From the NCBI GenBank assembly GCA_022790755.1, contig JAAVXR010000102.1:1-46516 (forward strand): a stretch of 46,516 nt of DNA, given 5' to 3'. Numbering within the stretch: the first letter of the stretch is position 1; the number at the start of each line of letters is the position of its first letter. The notes below the pieces were generated by a model. That model did not search any database. It was not told the DNA's origin and saw only the letters and a list, made by a program, of their open reading frames with translations. The position numbers and the translations under genes are program-made. Below are positions 34,882 to 44,206 of the stretch, one piece after another. Source of the DNA: Hespellia sp. (GTDB taxonomy: Bacteria; Bacillota; Clostridia; Lachnospirales; Lachnospiraceae).

Positions 34882-37881
34882 CTATTCTGCCTCAGACAAA
34901 CTCAGATACGCATACTCATCGCACACGGTCTCCATCAGCTTTTGGATTCCCTCCGGAATCTCAGATGGCTCTCCTTTTGTCCAGACAATCTCCTCTCCCA
35001 ACAGACGAACCTTGCAAATTTTCTTTTCTCGGTCCAAAATCAGAAAGCCTTGGTTCTTGCTGTCCGCCATCTCTGATTCCATAGCAAACAATGTAAATTT
35101 ATCAAGATATGGTGCGCTTGCATAGGGACAGAAACTCCTACAGTTTCCACACTCATTACACAGGGAATCTACGTGAATCACCTGTTCTTGCTCCATTTTT
35201 GGCACGCGGATGGAAACGTTCGCACGGTTCGGGCAGACGTCCACACAATTCTCACAGACGGTATTGCAACTCAGACAACGATCTGACTCTTTTCCCTCGC
35301 CTGTTTCTCTCAGGATTCCTTTTCTGGCATAGATTTCTTCCCTCGATACCGTTTCCGCGCAGGTATTAGAAATTTCCGCACCCACGATCGCCTCTGCAGC
35401 CGTTTTTGCCTGTGCCATTCCGTTGACCACAATGGAAGGTCCATACAATCCGTCGCCCACCACATAGACATTTTCTAAATTTGACTCCATCGTTTCTTTG
35501 ACGAACACTCTTCCACGTGCATCCACCCGAATTCCATTCTCCTCATAGAATGCCGTCGGCACTTTTTCTCCGACTGCTGCGATGACGGTATCGGCAGGAA
35601 TGGAAACGCTCTCTTCTGTCTCCACGACTCCTGCGCGCCCAGAAGCGTCTAACTCTCCAAGCCTGGTCTTTACACAAAGCAGGCTACCTTCCTCTATCCG
35701 AACCGGCGCCGTCAGTTCCCAAAATTCTACCCCATCTTCGATCGCCAGAAGCAATTCCTGCTCATCCGCCGGCATATATCGTCTGGTTCTGCGATATGCC
35801 AGATATACATGTTCCACCCCGCTGCATCGTTTTGCGGCTCTCGCCGTATCCATAGCGGTATTTCCGCCACCGATAACGACTACATTTTTGCCCAGATTCA
35901 TTTTCCCTTTACAGATATTGAATTCTTCTAGAAAATCCAATGCATTGACCGCTTTTTTCCCTTCCAACGTCAGGGTGCTTCTCTGGGAAGCCCCCACTGC
36001 AAGAATCACCGCATCATAGCCGTTCGCTTTTAAAACTTTCACGGAAGGCGCCTCTGTGTTACACTGTATCTCCACCCCTAATTTTCGCAGGAAAGAAGCA
36101 TCTCTGTCGATCACCGTATCGTCAATCCGAAAATCGGGAATCACAGCACTCACCACTCCGCCGAGAACCGACCGCCTTTCGTAAATTGTCACATCTGCTC
36201 CAGACCTTGCCAGATAGAATGCCGCCGCCATGCCGGAAGGACCACCACCAACTACCGCCACTTTCTTCTTACAAGTCCCCTCTACCCTCAGATTTGCAAG
36301 AGCCGCCTCATATCCCTTGGTCGCACAGAGCAATTTTGTATCCCGTATCTGAACGGGCGTCTCATAGAAATTGCGCGTACAATGGTTCATACAGGTATGA
36401 GAACAAATCGTTCCTGTGATAAATGGCAATGCATTCCGCCTCAAAATCACCCGCAGGGCTTCTTCGTATTTTTCATCCCCTGCAAGTTTCATATAAGTTG
36501 CCACGTCCTGATGAATTGGGCAGGCATCCTCGCAGGGCGCCGTGTAGCAATTCAACAGAGGAACCTGATCTTTACTCTTGCGTTCCGCCGGCATCTTTGC
36601 AGGTTTTACATGATGCCGGTCCGTCCGCGCATCTTCTGCCATCTGACTGAGCGCATCCACCACAATCCCTTCAAATGGTTTTACGCCCATCTCATCCAGT
36701 CCATCCGCAATCTGCTTAATCCTCTGATAGCCACCTGGTTTCAGAATGGTGGTTGCCACCGTTACCGGCCAGACACCGCACGCTACAACACGGTTCATAT
36801 TAAACGCATCCGCACCGCCTGAATAGGAGATCCGAAGCTTCCCGTCAAATTCCCGTGATAGTTTTGCCGCCAGTGCAATCGACAGCGGATACAAAGATTT
36901 CCCGGACATATACATTTCTTCACTCGGCAGCTCCCCAGCCTTGACATCCACCGGAAATGTATTCGTAATTTTAACGCCAAATTCCAATTCTCTACTTTTG
37001 GCCAGGGCCCCCAATCTGGCCAACATCGGCACCGCATCCTCGTACTGCAAATCATCCTCAAAATGGAAACGCCCAAACGCCATATAGTCGTATCCCATCT
37101 GATCCATCGTCTCTCTGGCAAATTCATAGCCCAAAAGCGTAGGATTGCATTTGATAAACGTATGCATGTTTTTTTCTTTAAGCAGATAATTCGCGATCCG
37201 TTCAATTTCCTGCGGCGGACAACCATGCAAGGTAGAAAGTGTTACTGAATTACAGATATGAGAAGAAATACTCTCAATATCCTTCTCTGTCAAATTCTGA
37301 AAATCCTCCACGTGATTCAGAAGATACGTTTTACACGCATTCCAGATTTCTGTATTCCTGGCATCTTTCATATTTTCGATAAACGTGTTGATTTTAGGGG
37401 ACTGAATCCCTGCCAAATCATACCCTACACTGATGTTGAATTGAAACCCATCCATCGCCCCAAGACCATATTCCTTTGCAAGCACAGACAGCAAAAACCA
37501 TGCCTTGATATATTCATCCTGTGCCTGAGGGACATAGAGCTCCGTCGACCATTCGCAGTTATAACCTTCATCGTCTGCTTTGATACAAGGTTTATTCACG
37601 CAGGCCGCAAGTTCCTCTCCATCCATGATCTGTACCGTTTTCAGCTCAAAGAAACGGCTTCCCGCATAGTATGCGGCGGCAATATTCTGCGCAAGCTGAC
37701 TGTTCGGTCCGGCCGCCGGTCCAATCGGCGTCTCCAACTTTCTTCCGAAAATCGTCTGTGCCTTTTTAGGGTTTGCCACATAAGGGCGACGCACTCCGAA
37801 CACGCTTCCTTCACGGTCATGTTCTGTCTGTATCCAATTCATTAACTGCGCAAATGGTATACCTGTCATTCTATCACTCAT
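34882..37881 (-). CDS. ygfK: YgfK-type Fe-S flavoprotein (putative selenate reductase subunit family)
   Basis: A 999-residue multidomain redox protein close in length to E. coli YgfK. Residues 1 to about 420 form a dihydroorotate/dihydropyrimidine-dehydrogenase-like domain (ETPIGPAAGPNSQLAQNI, GCPPQEIERI). At 450-500 is a GltD-like Fe-S region (CEDACPIHQDVATYMKL, CSHTCMNHC). At about 540 is the FAD site VVGGGPSGMAAAFYLA, and at about 667 the NAD(P) site VVIGGGNTAMDTA. Near 870-915 are ferredoxin cysteines (CLSCNTVCENCVDVCP, CNECGNCRSFCPYA). It probably shuttles electrons between NAD(P)H, ferredoxin and a purine-derived heterocycle. The selenate reductase label is historical. Confidence 0.88.
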   Translation of the reverse strand: MSDRMTGIPFAQLMNWIQTEHDREGSVFGVRRPYVANPKKAQTIFGRKLETPIGPAAGPNSQLAQNIAAAYYAGSRFFELKTVQIMDGEELAACVNKPCIKADDEGYNCEWSTELYVPQAQDEYIKAWFLLSVLAKEYGLGAMDGFQFNISVGYDLAGIQSPKINTFIENMKDARNTEIWNACKTYLLNHVEDFQNLTEKDIESISSHICNSVTLSTLHGCPPQEIERIANYLLKEKNMHTFIKCNPTLLGYEFARETMDQMGYDYMAFGRFHFEDDLQYEDAVPMLARLGALAKSRELEFGVKITNTFPVDVKAGELPSEEMYMSGKSLYPLSIALAAKLSREFDGKLRISYSGGADAFNMNRVVACGVWPVTVATTILKPGGYQRIKQIADGLDEMGVKPFEGIVVDALSQMAEDARTDRHHVKPAKMPAERKSKDQVPLLNCYTAPCEDACPIHQDVATYMKLAGDEKYEEALRVILRRNALPFITGTICSHTCMNHCTRNFYETPVQIRDTKLLCATKGYEAALANLRVEGTCKKKVAVVGGGPSGMAAAFYLARSGADVTIYERRSVLGGVVSAVIPDFRIDDTVIDRDASFLRKLGVEIQCNTEAPSVKVLKANGYDAVILAVGASQRSTLTLEGKKAVNALDFLEEFNICKGKMNLGKNVVVIGGGNTAMDTARAAKRCSGVEHVYLAYRRTRRYMPADEQELLLAIEDGVEFWELTAPVRIEEGSLLCVKTRLGELDASGRAGVVETEESVSIPADTVIAAVGEKVPTAFYEENGIRVDARGRVFVKETMESNLENVYVVGDGLYGPSIVVNGMAQAKTAAEAIVGAEISNTCAETVSREEIYARKGILRETGEGKESDRCLSCNTVCENCVDVCPNRANVSIRVPKMEQEQVIHVDSLCNECGNCRSFCPYASAPYLDKFTLFAMESEMADSKNQGFLILDREKKICKVRLLGEEIVWTKGEPSEIPEGIQKLMETVCDEYAYLSLSEAE

Positions 37882-37892
37882 CGCCTATCCCC

Positions 37893-39224
37893 CTACCCGT
37901 TAATACTCTTCCAAAGTCCTGCGGAAGCTTCCCGGCATTTGGCCATCACTTCTTCCACATCCGCTACCAGAACTTCTCGGTCCTTCATCAATACCTGACC
38001 ATTGCCAACCGTTGTCACTACGTCCCGACCCGTCATACCAAAGAGAATATGTCCATTGATATTTTCCGCGCTTAGATATGTCGGCGGGTCGTAATCCACC
38101 ACGATCACATCGGCCGCCGCGCCCTCTTTTAGTACACCGAGTGGCGCATGAAAATAGCGATTTGCGATTTTGGCATTATTCTCAAACAACATCTGCGGCA
38201 CCTCACTCCATGCGGCGTTCGCGTCACATAAATGATGCTTGTGCAGAATATTTGCCACTTTCCATGATTCTATCATATCATGCGTATACCCGTCTGTTCC
38301 CAGTCCAGTCAAAATCCCACGATGTACAAGTTCCATGGTAGGTGGACAACCGCAGGCATTTCCCATATTAGACTCCGGATTGTGAACCACCATCGTGTCC
38401 GTCTCCCGAATCAGCTCCATCTCATGCGGATTGATATAAATACAATGGCCCAACAGCGTTTTTTCCCCGAGAATACCGCAATCCATCAGGCGATCCACGA
38501 TATGCTTTCCATATTTTTTCAGACAATCATGCAGATCTTCGATCCCTTCCGCTACATGAATATGATATCCGACTTCTTCCGGTTTGTTAGCCGCCGCGTA
38601 TTCCATCGTCTGATCCGAGATCGTAAACTGCGCGTGCATTCCCATCATTCCTGCTAACATATCCGAATCATCTTTCAGGGCATATCGGATAAACGCAGCG
38701 TTTTCTTTCACAGCTTCCCTCGCTTTGTCCATACCGTCGCGGTCCGACACTTCATAACACAAACAGGCACGTATCCCCAATTCCTTCGCCACGTCTGCAA
38801 TGGTGAACAGACTATCCTGAATCTGTCCAAAACTTGCATGATGATCGAACAGTGTCGTCACTCCATTGCGAATGCTGGAAATCATCGTCTCTAATGCACT
38901 GTAGCGAATCTGTTCCATCGTCAACTTTCGATCAATTGTCCACCACTGGCCGTCCAAAATATCCAGAAATCCTTGCGGCTGATATCCTTTGATGCTGAAT
39001 CCTCTTGCCATCGCGCTGTAAATATGCTCATGAGTATTGATAAAAGCGGGCATAATGACGCCATGCTTCGCATCTATGTATTCCGCTTTTGGATAATCTC
39101 GGCGCATCGTCTCTGTCTCACCGACCTCCAAAATCTTGGTTCCCTCGATTACAACCGCACCATCCGCATAAAAAGGATGATCCACATCCCTTGTAATCAC
39201 TTTTCCGTTTCCAATTACCAGCAT
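37893..39224 (-). CDS. ssnA: SsnA, putative aminohydrolase
   Basis: A 443-residue metal-dependent amidohydrolase of the ATZ/TRZ/guanine-deaminase type. INTHEHIYSAMARG holds the first two zinc histidines, FTISDQTMEYA and HIHVAEG supply the next, and GLGTDGYTHDMIES the catalytic Asp. Close relatives deaminate purine or triazine rings. It is a constant partner of ygfK and xdh genes. ATG at 39224 is chosen because GGAGGGG lies five bases upstream. It precedes ygfK by 11 bp and follows the threonine-synthase-like gene by 18 bp. Confidence 0.87.
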   Translation of the reverse strand: MLVIGNGKVITRDVDHPFYADGAVVIEGTKILEVGETETMRRDYPKAEYIDAKHGVIMPAFINTHEHIYSAMARGFSIKGYQPQGFLDILDGQWWTIDRKLTMEQIRYSALETMISSIRNGVTTLFDHHASFGQIQDSLFTIADVAKELGIRACLCYEVSDRDGMDKAREAVKENAAFIRYALKDDSDMLAGMMGMHAQFTISDQTMEYAAANKPEEVGYHIHVAEGIEDLHDCLKKYGKHIVDRLMDCGILGEKTLLGHCIYINPHEMELIRETDTMVVHNPESNMGNACGCPPTMELVHRGILTGLGTDGYTHDMIESWKVANILHKHHLCDANAAWSEVPQMLFENNAKIANRYFHAPLGVLKEGAAADVIVVDYDPPTYLSAENINGHILFGMTGRDVVTTVGNGQVLMKDREVLVADVEEVMAKCREASAGLWKSING

Positions 39225-39242
39225 GACTACCCCTCCTTCCAT

Positions 39243-40469
39243 TTATTGTTCAAACGCTCTTAACAAAAGTTCCATATCCGGCTTCAAAGACAATGGTTCT
39301 CCCGCTGCCTTAATCGCGTTTGTCGTGTCTTTCAAACCATTCCCCGTCACGATACTGACCACAGAAGCCCCCTTTGGAATCAGCTGTCTCTCTACCGCCT
39401 TCTTGACCCCGGCCGTTCCAGTGGCACCCGCCGGTTCTGCAAACACACCGCACTGATTTCCCAGTATCCGCATCGCCTCCAAAATTTCCTGATCGGACAC
39501 ATTGACCACGATCCCGTTGGACTCCCGAATGGCACGAAGCGCTTTGTCGGGATTGCGAGGTACTCCTACGGCGATGCTATCTGCAAGTGTGTTCTCCTCC
39601 ATCGGATACCACTCCCGATCTTCTGCAATGGCCCGGTTGATCGGACAACACCCTTCTGCCTGAACACTAATCAGACGCGGCAATTTATCAATAAAACCGG
39701 CTGCATACAGATCTTTCAATCCCTTCCACACGCCGCTTATCGTACAGCCATCTCCGACAGAGACAGCCACATAATCCGTCATTTTCCACCCCAATTGTTC
39801 GGCAATCTCAAAGGATACCGTCTTCTTTCCTTCCATCAGATAAGGATTGATCGCCGCATTTCGATTGTACCATCCCCAATGATCAATGGCCTCAGCCGAC
39901 AGACGAAATGTGTCCTCGTATGTTCCCTGTACGCTGATCACATGCGCCCCGAACATCATAAGCTGCGACACCTTTCCGCGGGGAGCTCGCTCCGGCACAA
40001 AAATATAAGTCTCAAAACCTGCTGCCGCCGCGTTTCCCGCCAAAGAAGACGCCGCATTTCCGGTAGAAGAACACGCAATCGTCGAGACACCGGCTTCCGC
40101 CGCTTTCGCCACAGCCATTGCCGACGCCCGGTCCTTGAGGCTGGCCGTCGGATTGATTCCATCATCCTTTATATACATGGTATCCACTCCCAAAAATGCC
40201 GCCAAGCGAGGCTCCTCATAAAAAGGAGACCACCCGACCCGCAATTGGGGAAAATTCCCCGTCCCTTCCACCGGCAAGAACTCGTGATACCGCCACATGG
40301 AATGTTCGATCCTGTCGGATAACGCTTCCTTTGTCACCTGCGTTTTGATCCAATCGTAGTCATAAATAATATCTAAAATCCCTCCGCAAGATTCACAGGT
40401 CGTAACTCCAGGAACAGCTGCATGCTCTCTTCCACATCTGATACATTTTGCTGATTTTACATGTTTCAA
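39243..40469 (-). CDS. Threonine synthase-like PLP enzyme
   Basis: A 408-residue fold-type II PLP enzyme. Cys9, Cys12, Cys25 and Cys28 form an N-terminal zinc-ribbon-like knuckle seen in archaeal-type threonine synthases. Lys112 in NPTASLKDRA is the Schiff-base lysine. SSTGNAASSLAG binds the phosphate. SVGDGCTISGVWKG is the later glycine-rich loop. Inside a purine operon it probably performs a beta- or gamma-elimination or replacement on an amino acid fragment rather than make threonine. It is not the YgeX family. The start is TTG at 40469, with AGGAG nine bases upstream. Confidence 0.8.
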   Translation of the reverse strand: MKHVKSAKCIRCGREHAAVPGVTTCESCGGILDIIYDYDWIKTQVTKEALSDRIEHSMWRYHEFLPVEGTGNFPQLRVGWSPFYEEPRLAAFLGVDTMYIKDDGINPTASLKDRASAMAVAKAAEAGVSTIACSSTGNAASSLAGNAAAAGFETYIFVPERAPRGKVSQLMMFGAHVISVQGTYEDTFRLSAEAIDHWGWYNRNAAINPYLMEGKKTVSFEIAEQLGWKMTDYVAVSVGDGCTISGVWKGLKDLYAAGFIDKLPRLISVQAEGCCPINRAIAEDREWYPMEENTLADSIAVGVPRNPDKALRAIRESNGIVVNVSDQEILEAMRILGNQCGVFAEPAGATGTAGVKKAVERQLIPKGASVVSIVTGNGLKDTTNAIKAAGEPLSLKPDMELLLRAFEQ

Positions 40470-40505
40470 TGCTGTGTTCTCCTTTCGATTACTGTAGGTT
40501 TCGGA

Positions 40506-41975
40506 TTATAATTTCACACCGGCTCTTTCGTTAAATTCCGTTATCAGACGATCAATCTCGTCCGCCTGCCTGCGAACAGAGCCCCAGGTATTCTCTTCAT
40601 CGTACCAGAGTGCATCCAATTCTTCTACTGTGCGTCCCTGTTGTTCTACCCAGGTATAATACTTCAGATTGTGTATACGCTTTCTGGAACGATACGTCAG
40701 TTCTTCCATCGCATCCGTCTTAATGGAACGGAGATGTTTCTCGTAAACCACCGCAGCCTTTGTCGGCGTATATTCCCCTTCTTTTTCTCTGAGCTCTTCG
40801 ATTCTGGACTGATACATGACAGAAGAATCCGTCATCACCGTTGCAATTACATCATGCTCTGTCAGCTCATAATATTTCGCCATCTTAATTGCACAGAGCA
40901 TATTGGCAATACCTGAAATACCAAAGTACTGCAACATGTCGATAAACGCGGGATCCACGCCAGCTTCTTTCACCAGATATTCATGTGCCAGCGGTTCATT
41001 GAAAAAGCGGATCAACTGTTGAGAATCTTCATCGTCAATATCAATCACCATATCCGTGTTCTTTACATTATGAATCCACGGAACATGTTTATCCCCGATT
41101 CCTTCAATTCGATGCCCACCAAAACCATTGTCCAGAAGCGTAGAACACTGCAAAGCTTCCCCAACTCCCAGTTTAAACTTTGGATAACATTCTTTCAAAT
41201 AATCACCAGAGGCCATCGTCCCTGAAGAACCTGAGGTAAACACAGCACCAGCAAAACGATCTCCCTCCTCCTTCATTTCTTCAAAGGCATCCGAAATCGC
41301 GCTTCCTGTCACATGATAATGCCACATATAGTTCCCCATCTCTTCAAATTGATTGAAGATCAAAACATCCTCCCGCGTCGTCTTCAATTCCCAAGTCTTA
41401 TCAAAGATTTCTTTGACATTGCTCTCGCTTCCCGGGGTGGCAATGACCTCTCCCGCGATCTGAGACAGCCATTCAAACCGTTCGCGGCTCATCCCCGCCG
41501 GCAAAATCGCGATGGATTTTGCCCCCAAAAGCTTGGAGTTAAACGCACCTCCGCGGCAGTAATTTCCGGTTGACGGCCATACAGCCTTGTGATAGGTCGT
41601 ATCGAACTGTCCCGTAATCAACCTTGGAGCAAGACAGCCAAAAGAAGCGCCCACTTTGTGGCATCCTGTCGGAAACCATTTTCCAATCATACAGATAATC
41701 TTGGCCTTTACCCCCGTCAATTCCGACGGCAGCACAATGTAATTACTCCCTCCATATAGACCGCCTTTTTCTTTTTGCTCATTTTTCCAGGAAATACGAA
41801 ACAGATTCAGAGGGTTCACATCCCAAAGCCCTACTTCTGTCAACTTTTCCTTGATTGCCCCCGGAATCTTGGCTGGTTCCTTCATCTGTGCAATCGTGGG
41901 AATGATAATCTGGTTCGCTCTCGCCTGTTCGATATTATGCTCCAGAGCCATCTCGTTTTTCGTCAAATCAATCAT
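40506..41975 (-). CDS. PLP-dependent lyase, tryptophan-synthase-beta/cysteine-synthase superfamily
   Basis: A 489-residue fold-type II PLP enzyme. Lys107 in FPTGCHKVGASFG is the expected PLP lysine. WPSTGNYCRGGAFNS contains the phosphate-cradle serine and asparagine, and FTSGSSGTMASGDY is the distal glycine-rich loop. It is longer than cysteine synthase or YgeX (about 400 residues), and I do not recognise a characterised family. As the first gene of the leftward operon it may act on the amino acid that leaves the purine skeleton, for example a diaminopropionate-like or ureido amino acid. The start at 41975 is supported by GGAGG seven bases upstream. Confidence 0.75.
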   Translation of the reverse strand: MIDLTKNEMALEHNIEQARANQIIIPTIAQMKEPAKIPGAIKEKLTEVGLWDVNPLNLFRISWKNEQKEKGGLYGGSNYIVLPSELTGVKAKIICMIGKWFPTGCHKVGASFGCLAPRLITGQFDTTYHKAVWPSTGNYCRGGAFNSKLLGAKSIAILPAGMSRERFEWLSQIAGEVIATPGSESNVKEIFDKTWELKTTREDVLIFNQFEEMGNYMWHYHVTGSAISDAFEEMKEEGDRFAGAVFTSGSSGTMASGDYLKECYPKFKLGVGEALQCSTLLDNGFGGHRIEGIGDKHVPWIHNVKNTDMVIDIDDEDSQQLIRFFNEPLAHEYLVKEAGVDPAFIDMLQYFGISGIANMLCAIKMAKYYELTEHDVIATVMTDSSVMYQSRIEELREKEGEYTPTKAAVVYEKHLRSIKTDAMEELTYRSRKRIHNLKYYTWVEQQGRTVEELDALWYDEENTWGSVRRQADEIDRLITEFNERAGVKL

Positions 41976-42034
41976 CCTGATACCTCCAATATGTATATCC
42001 ATTTTCTATGCAAAAATATACTTTCTCTGATTCT

Positions 42035-42063
42035 ATCTTATCACCCCAAAATACAAATTGCAA
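42035..42063 (-). promoter_or_regulatory. Promoter of the leftward purine operon
   Basis: Minus-strand TTGCAA (42063-42058), 17-bp spacer, TAAGAT (42040-42035), about 60 bp before the first PLP gene. Confidence 0.45.
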
Positions 42064-42071
42064 TGACGATT

Positions 42072-42087
42072 ACAAAAAATTTTTTGT
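42072..42087. promoter_or_regulatory. A6T6 palindrome between divergent promoters
   Basis: ACAAAAAATTTTTTGT is a perfect 16-bp palindrome lying between the leftward -35 box (42058-42063) and the rightward -35 box (42104-42109). A second A5T5 tract follows at about 42094-42103. It may be an operator for the adjacent regulator, or intrinsically bent DNA. Confidence 0.45.
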
Positions 42088-42103
42088 CTCCTAAAAATTT
42101 TTG

Positions 42104-42131
42104 TTGATTTTCTTTTTATTTATGCTATGAT
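42104..42131 (+). promoter_or_regulatory. Promoter of the rightward regulator-ygeY-ygeW-arcC operon
   Basis: TTGATT (42104-42109), 16-bp spacer, TATGAT (42126-42131), about 37 bp before the TTG start of the regulator. Confidence 0.5.
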
Positions 42132-42167
42132 GGAAAAAAGAGTGTGTCTGAATAGGAGGTGAAATCA

Positions 42168-42815
42168 TTGGATGACTCCCGATTACAGCTGTTAAAACAA
42201 CTGGCAAAAGGGCTTGCAGCACAGTTTGGAAAGAATTGTGAAATTGTAATACATGACCTGTCGCAAAGCTCCATCGACAACTCTATCGTTTACATTGAAA
42301 ATGGACATGTCACCGGCCGGAAACTAGGTGGAAGTCCTTCCAGAGCCGTTCTGAACGCAATCCGACATCAGAACGCAGCTTTTTCAGACCATCTGGCATA
42401 CCTTACCAGAACAGATACCGGACGTATCCTGAAATCCAGCACCCTCTATATGAAAGATGACCTTGGTAAACCACAATATATCCTGGCTATCAACTACGAC
42501 ATCACCAATTTGCTTGCACTGGAGAGCAGCATTCATTCCTTGACATCCACCCAATCTTCGGAGGAGGCTGCAAAAGAGGAATTGCCGAAAGTGATCCCTC
42601 ATGATGTAAACGATCTGCTAGATGAACTGATTGAACAGTCTGTCGCCCTCGTCGGAATTCCGGTTCCTCTGATGACAAAAGACGATAAAATCAAGGCTAT
42701 CAACTTTTTAAATGAAGCCGGGGCTTTTTTGATCACAAAGTCCGGCGATAAAGTGGCCAAATATTTTGGTATTTCCAAATATACTTTATATAGTTATGTA
42801 GATATCAATAAGTGA
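42168..42815 (+). CDS. YheO/DauR-like transcriptional regulator
   Basis: A 215-residue regulator. Residues about 5-120 are a YheO-like PAS domain (IVIHDLSQSSIDNSIVYIENG; RILKSSTLYMKDDLGKPQY). The C-terminal 60-70 residues form a DauR-type helix-turn-helix (IKAINFLNEAGAFLITKSGD and KVAKYFGISKYTLYSYV). TTG at 42168 is preferred: AGGAGG lies eight bases before it, while the in-frame GTG at 42159 overlaps that site. It sits at the divergence point of the purine locus, so it is the obvious candidate regulator of both arms. The PAS domain may sense a purine or amino acid intermediate. Confidence 0.82.
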   Translation: MDDSRLQLLKQLAKGLAAQFGKNCEIVIHDLSQSSIDNSIVYIENGHVTGRKLGGSPSRAVLNAIRHQNAAFSDHLAYLTRTDTGRILKSSTLYMKDDLGKPQYILAINYDITNLLALESSIHSLTSTQSSEEAAKEELPKVIPHDVNDLLDELIEQSVALVGIPVPLMTKDDKIKAINFLNEAGAFLITKSGDKVAKYFGISKYTLYSYVDINK

Positions 42816-42857
42816 AAAGGGCTACGTATAGAAAACTACACAAGGAGGTTGTAAGAA

Positions 42858-44168
42858 ATGGATTTTAATCAAATTAAGGAAACTGCAAAAGGCTATGAAG
42901 CAGATATGACGAGATTCCTCCGGGACATCGTGAAATTCCCGGGAGAAAGCTGTGATGAAAAGGCACATATCGACCGTATCGCAGAAGAGATGCGTAAAGT
43001 CGGATTCGACAGGGTGGAAATTGATCCCCAGGGAAATGTACTCGGCTATATGGGTTCCGGGAAAACCCTGATCGCGTTCGACGCGCATATCGACACCGTA
43101 GGGATCGGTAATCCTGACAATTGGGAATTTGACCCTTATGAAGGGTTTGAGACCGAAGAAGAAATCGGCGGCCGCGGAACTTCCGATCAGTGCGGCGGTA
43201 TTGTATCAGCCGTATACGGCGCAAAAATCATGAAAGATCTCGGTCTTTTGAATGAAACATATACTGTCCTCGTCACTGGAACCGTACAGGAAGAAGACTG
43301 CGACGGTCTCTGTTGGCAATATATCATCAACGAAGACCACGTTCGGCCAGAATTTGTGGTATCGACAGAACCAACCGACGGCGGTATCTACCGTGGCCAA
43401 CGCGGACGTATGGAAATTCGTGTGGACGTTAAAGGAATCTCCTGTCACGGTTCCGCGCCAGAACGCGGAGACAATGCAATCTACAAAATGTCTGATATCC
43501 TTCAGGATATCCGTGCACTCAACGAAAACGATGCAGACGAGAATACAAAAGTCAAAGGACTCGTCAAAATGTTAGATCCGGCATACAATCCAGAGTGGGA
43601 GGAGGCCCGCTTCCTTGGTAGAGGTACCGTCACAGTTTCTCAAATTTTCTATACCTCTCCCAGCCGCTGTGCAGTCGCCGATTCCTGCTCGATCTCATTG
43701 GACCGCCGAATGACGGCCGGTGAGACATGGGAAAGCTGCCTGGAAGAAATTCGCGCGCTGCCAAGCATTCAAACATACATAGACGACGTTACCGTATCCA
43801 TGTATGAATACGATCGCCCTTCCTATACCGGTTGTGTTTACCCCATCGAATGCTATTTCCCGACTTGGGTCATTCCAAAAGATCACAAAGTCACGAAAGC
43901 ATTGGAAACTGCTTACAAAGGATTGTACGGTGATAAGCGTATCGGCACCGCAGAAACCATTGAAATGCGTCAGGCCCGCCCGCTGACTGATAAATGGACC
44001 TTCTCCACCAACGGCGTATCCATCATGGGACGCAACAAAATTCCCTGCATTGGATTCGGTCCCGGCGCGGAAGCCCAAGCACATGCACCAAACGAAAAAA
44101 CCTGGAAAGCGGACCTCGTAGTATGTGCCGCCGTCTATGCCGCACTTCCGAGCGTTTACTGCGAATAA
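42858..44168 (+). CDS. ygeY: YgeY-type M20 family metallohydrolase
   Basis: A 436-residue zinc hydrolase of the M20 peptidase/deacylase clan. His77 and Asp79 in [10 protein letters not shown], Asp110 in [10 protein letters not shown] and Glu145-Glu146 in TVQEEDCDG give the bimetal site and general base. It is slightly longer than E. coli YgeY. Members of this clan cleave amide bonds of small N-acyl or N-carbamoyl amino acids, so removal of an acyl or ureido group from a purine fragment is plausible. AAGGAGG precedes the ATG. It follows the regulator by 42 bp and precedes ygeW by 38 bp. Confidence 0.88.
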   Translation: MDFNQIKETAKGYEADMTRFLRDIVKFPGESCDEKAHIDRIAEEMRKVGFDRVEIDPQGNVLGYMGSGKTLIAFDAHIDTVGIGNPDNWEFDPYEGFETEEEIGGRGTSDQCGGIVSAVYGAKIMKDLGLLNETYTVLVTGTVQEEDCDGLCWQYIINEDHVRPEFVVSTEPTDGGIYRGQRGRMEIRVDVKGISCHGSAPERGDNAIYKMSDILQDIRALNENDADENTKVKGLVKMLDPAYNPEWEEARFLGRGTVTVSQIFYTSPSRCAVADSCSISLDRRMTAGETWESCLEEIRALPSIQTYIDDVTVSMYEYDRPSYTGCVYPIECYFPTWVIPKDHKVTKALETAYKGLYGDKRIGTAETIEMRQARPLTDKWTFSTNGVSIMGRNKIPCIGFGPGAEAQAHAPNEKTWKADLVVCAAVYAALPSVYCE

Positions 44169-44206
44169 ACAGAGATTCGGGGACCATTCCCCATAAGGAG
44201 GTTATG

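Noticed and set aside
39243..41975. Naming either PLP enzyme ygeX
   Set aside because: Sequence motifs differ from diaminopropionate ammonia-lyase; one has a Cys4 threonine-synthase-type N-terminus and the other is about 90 residues longer.
43994..44206. N-terminal extension of the carbamoyltransferase
   Set aside because: It lies inside ygeY, lacks a ribosome site, and the family length fits the start at 44207.
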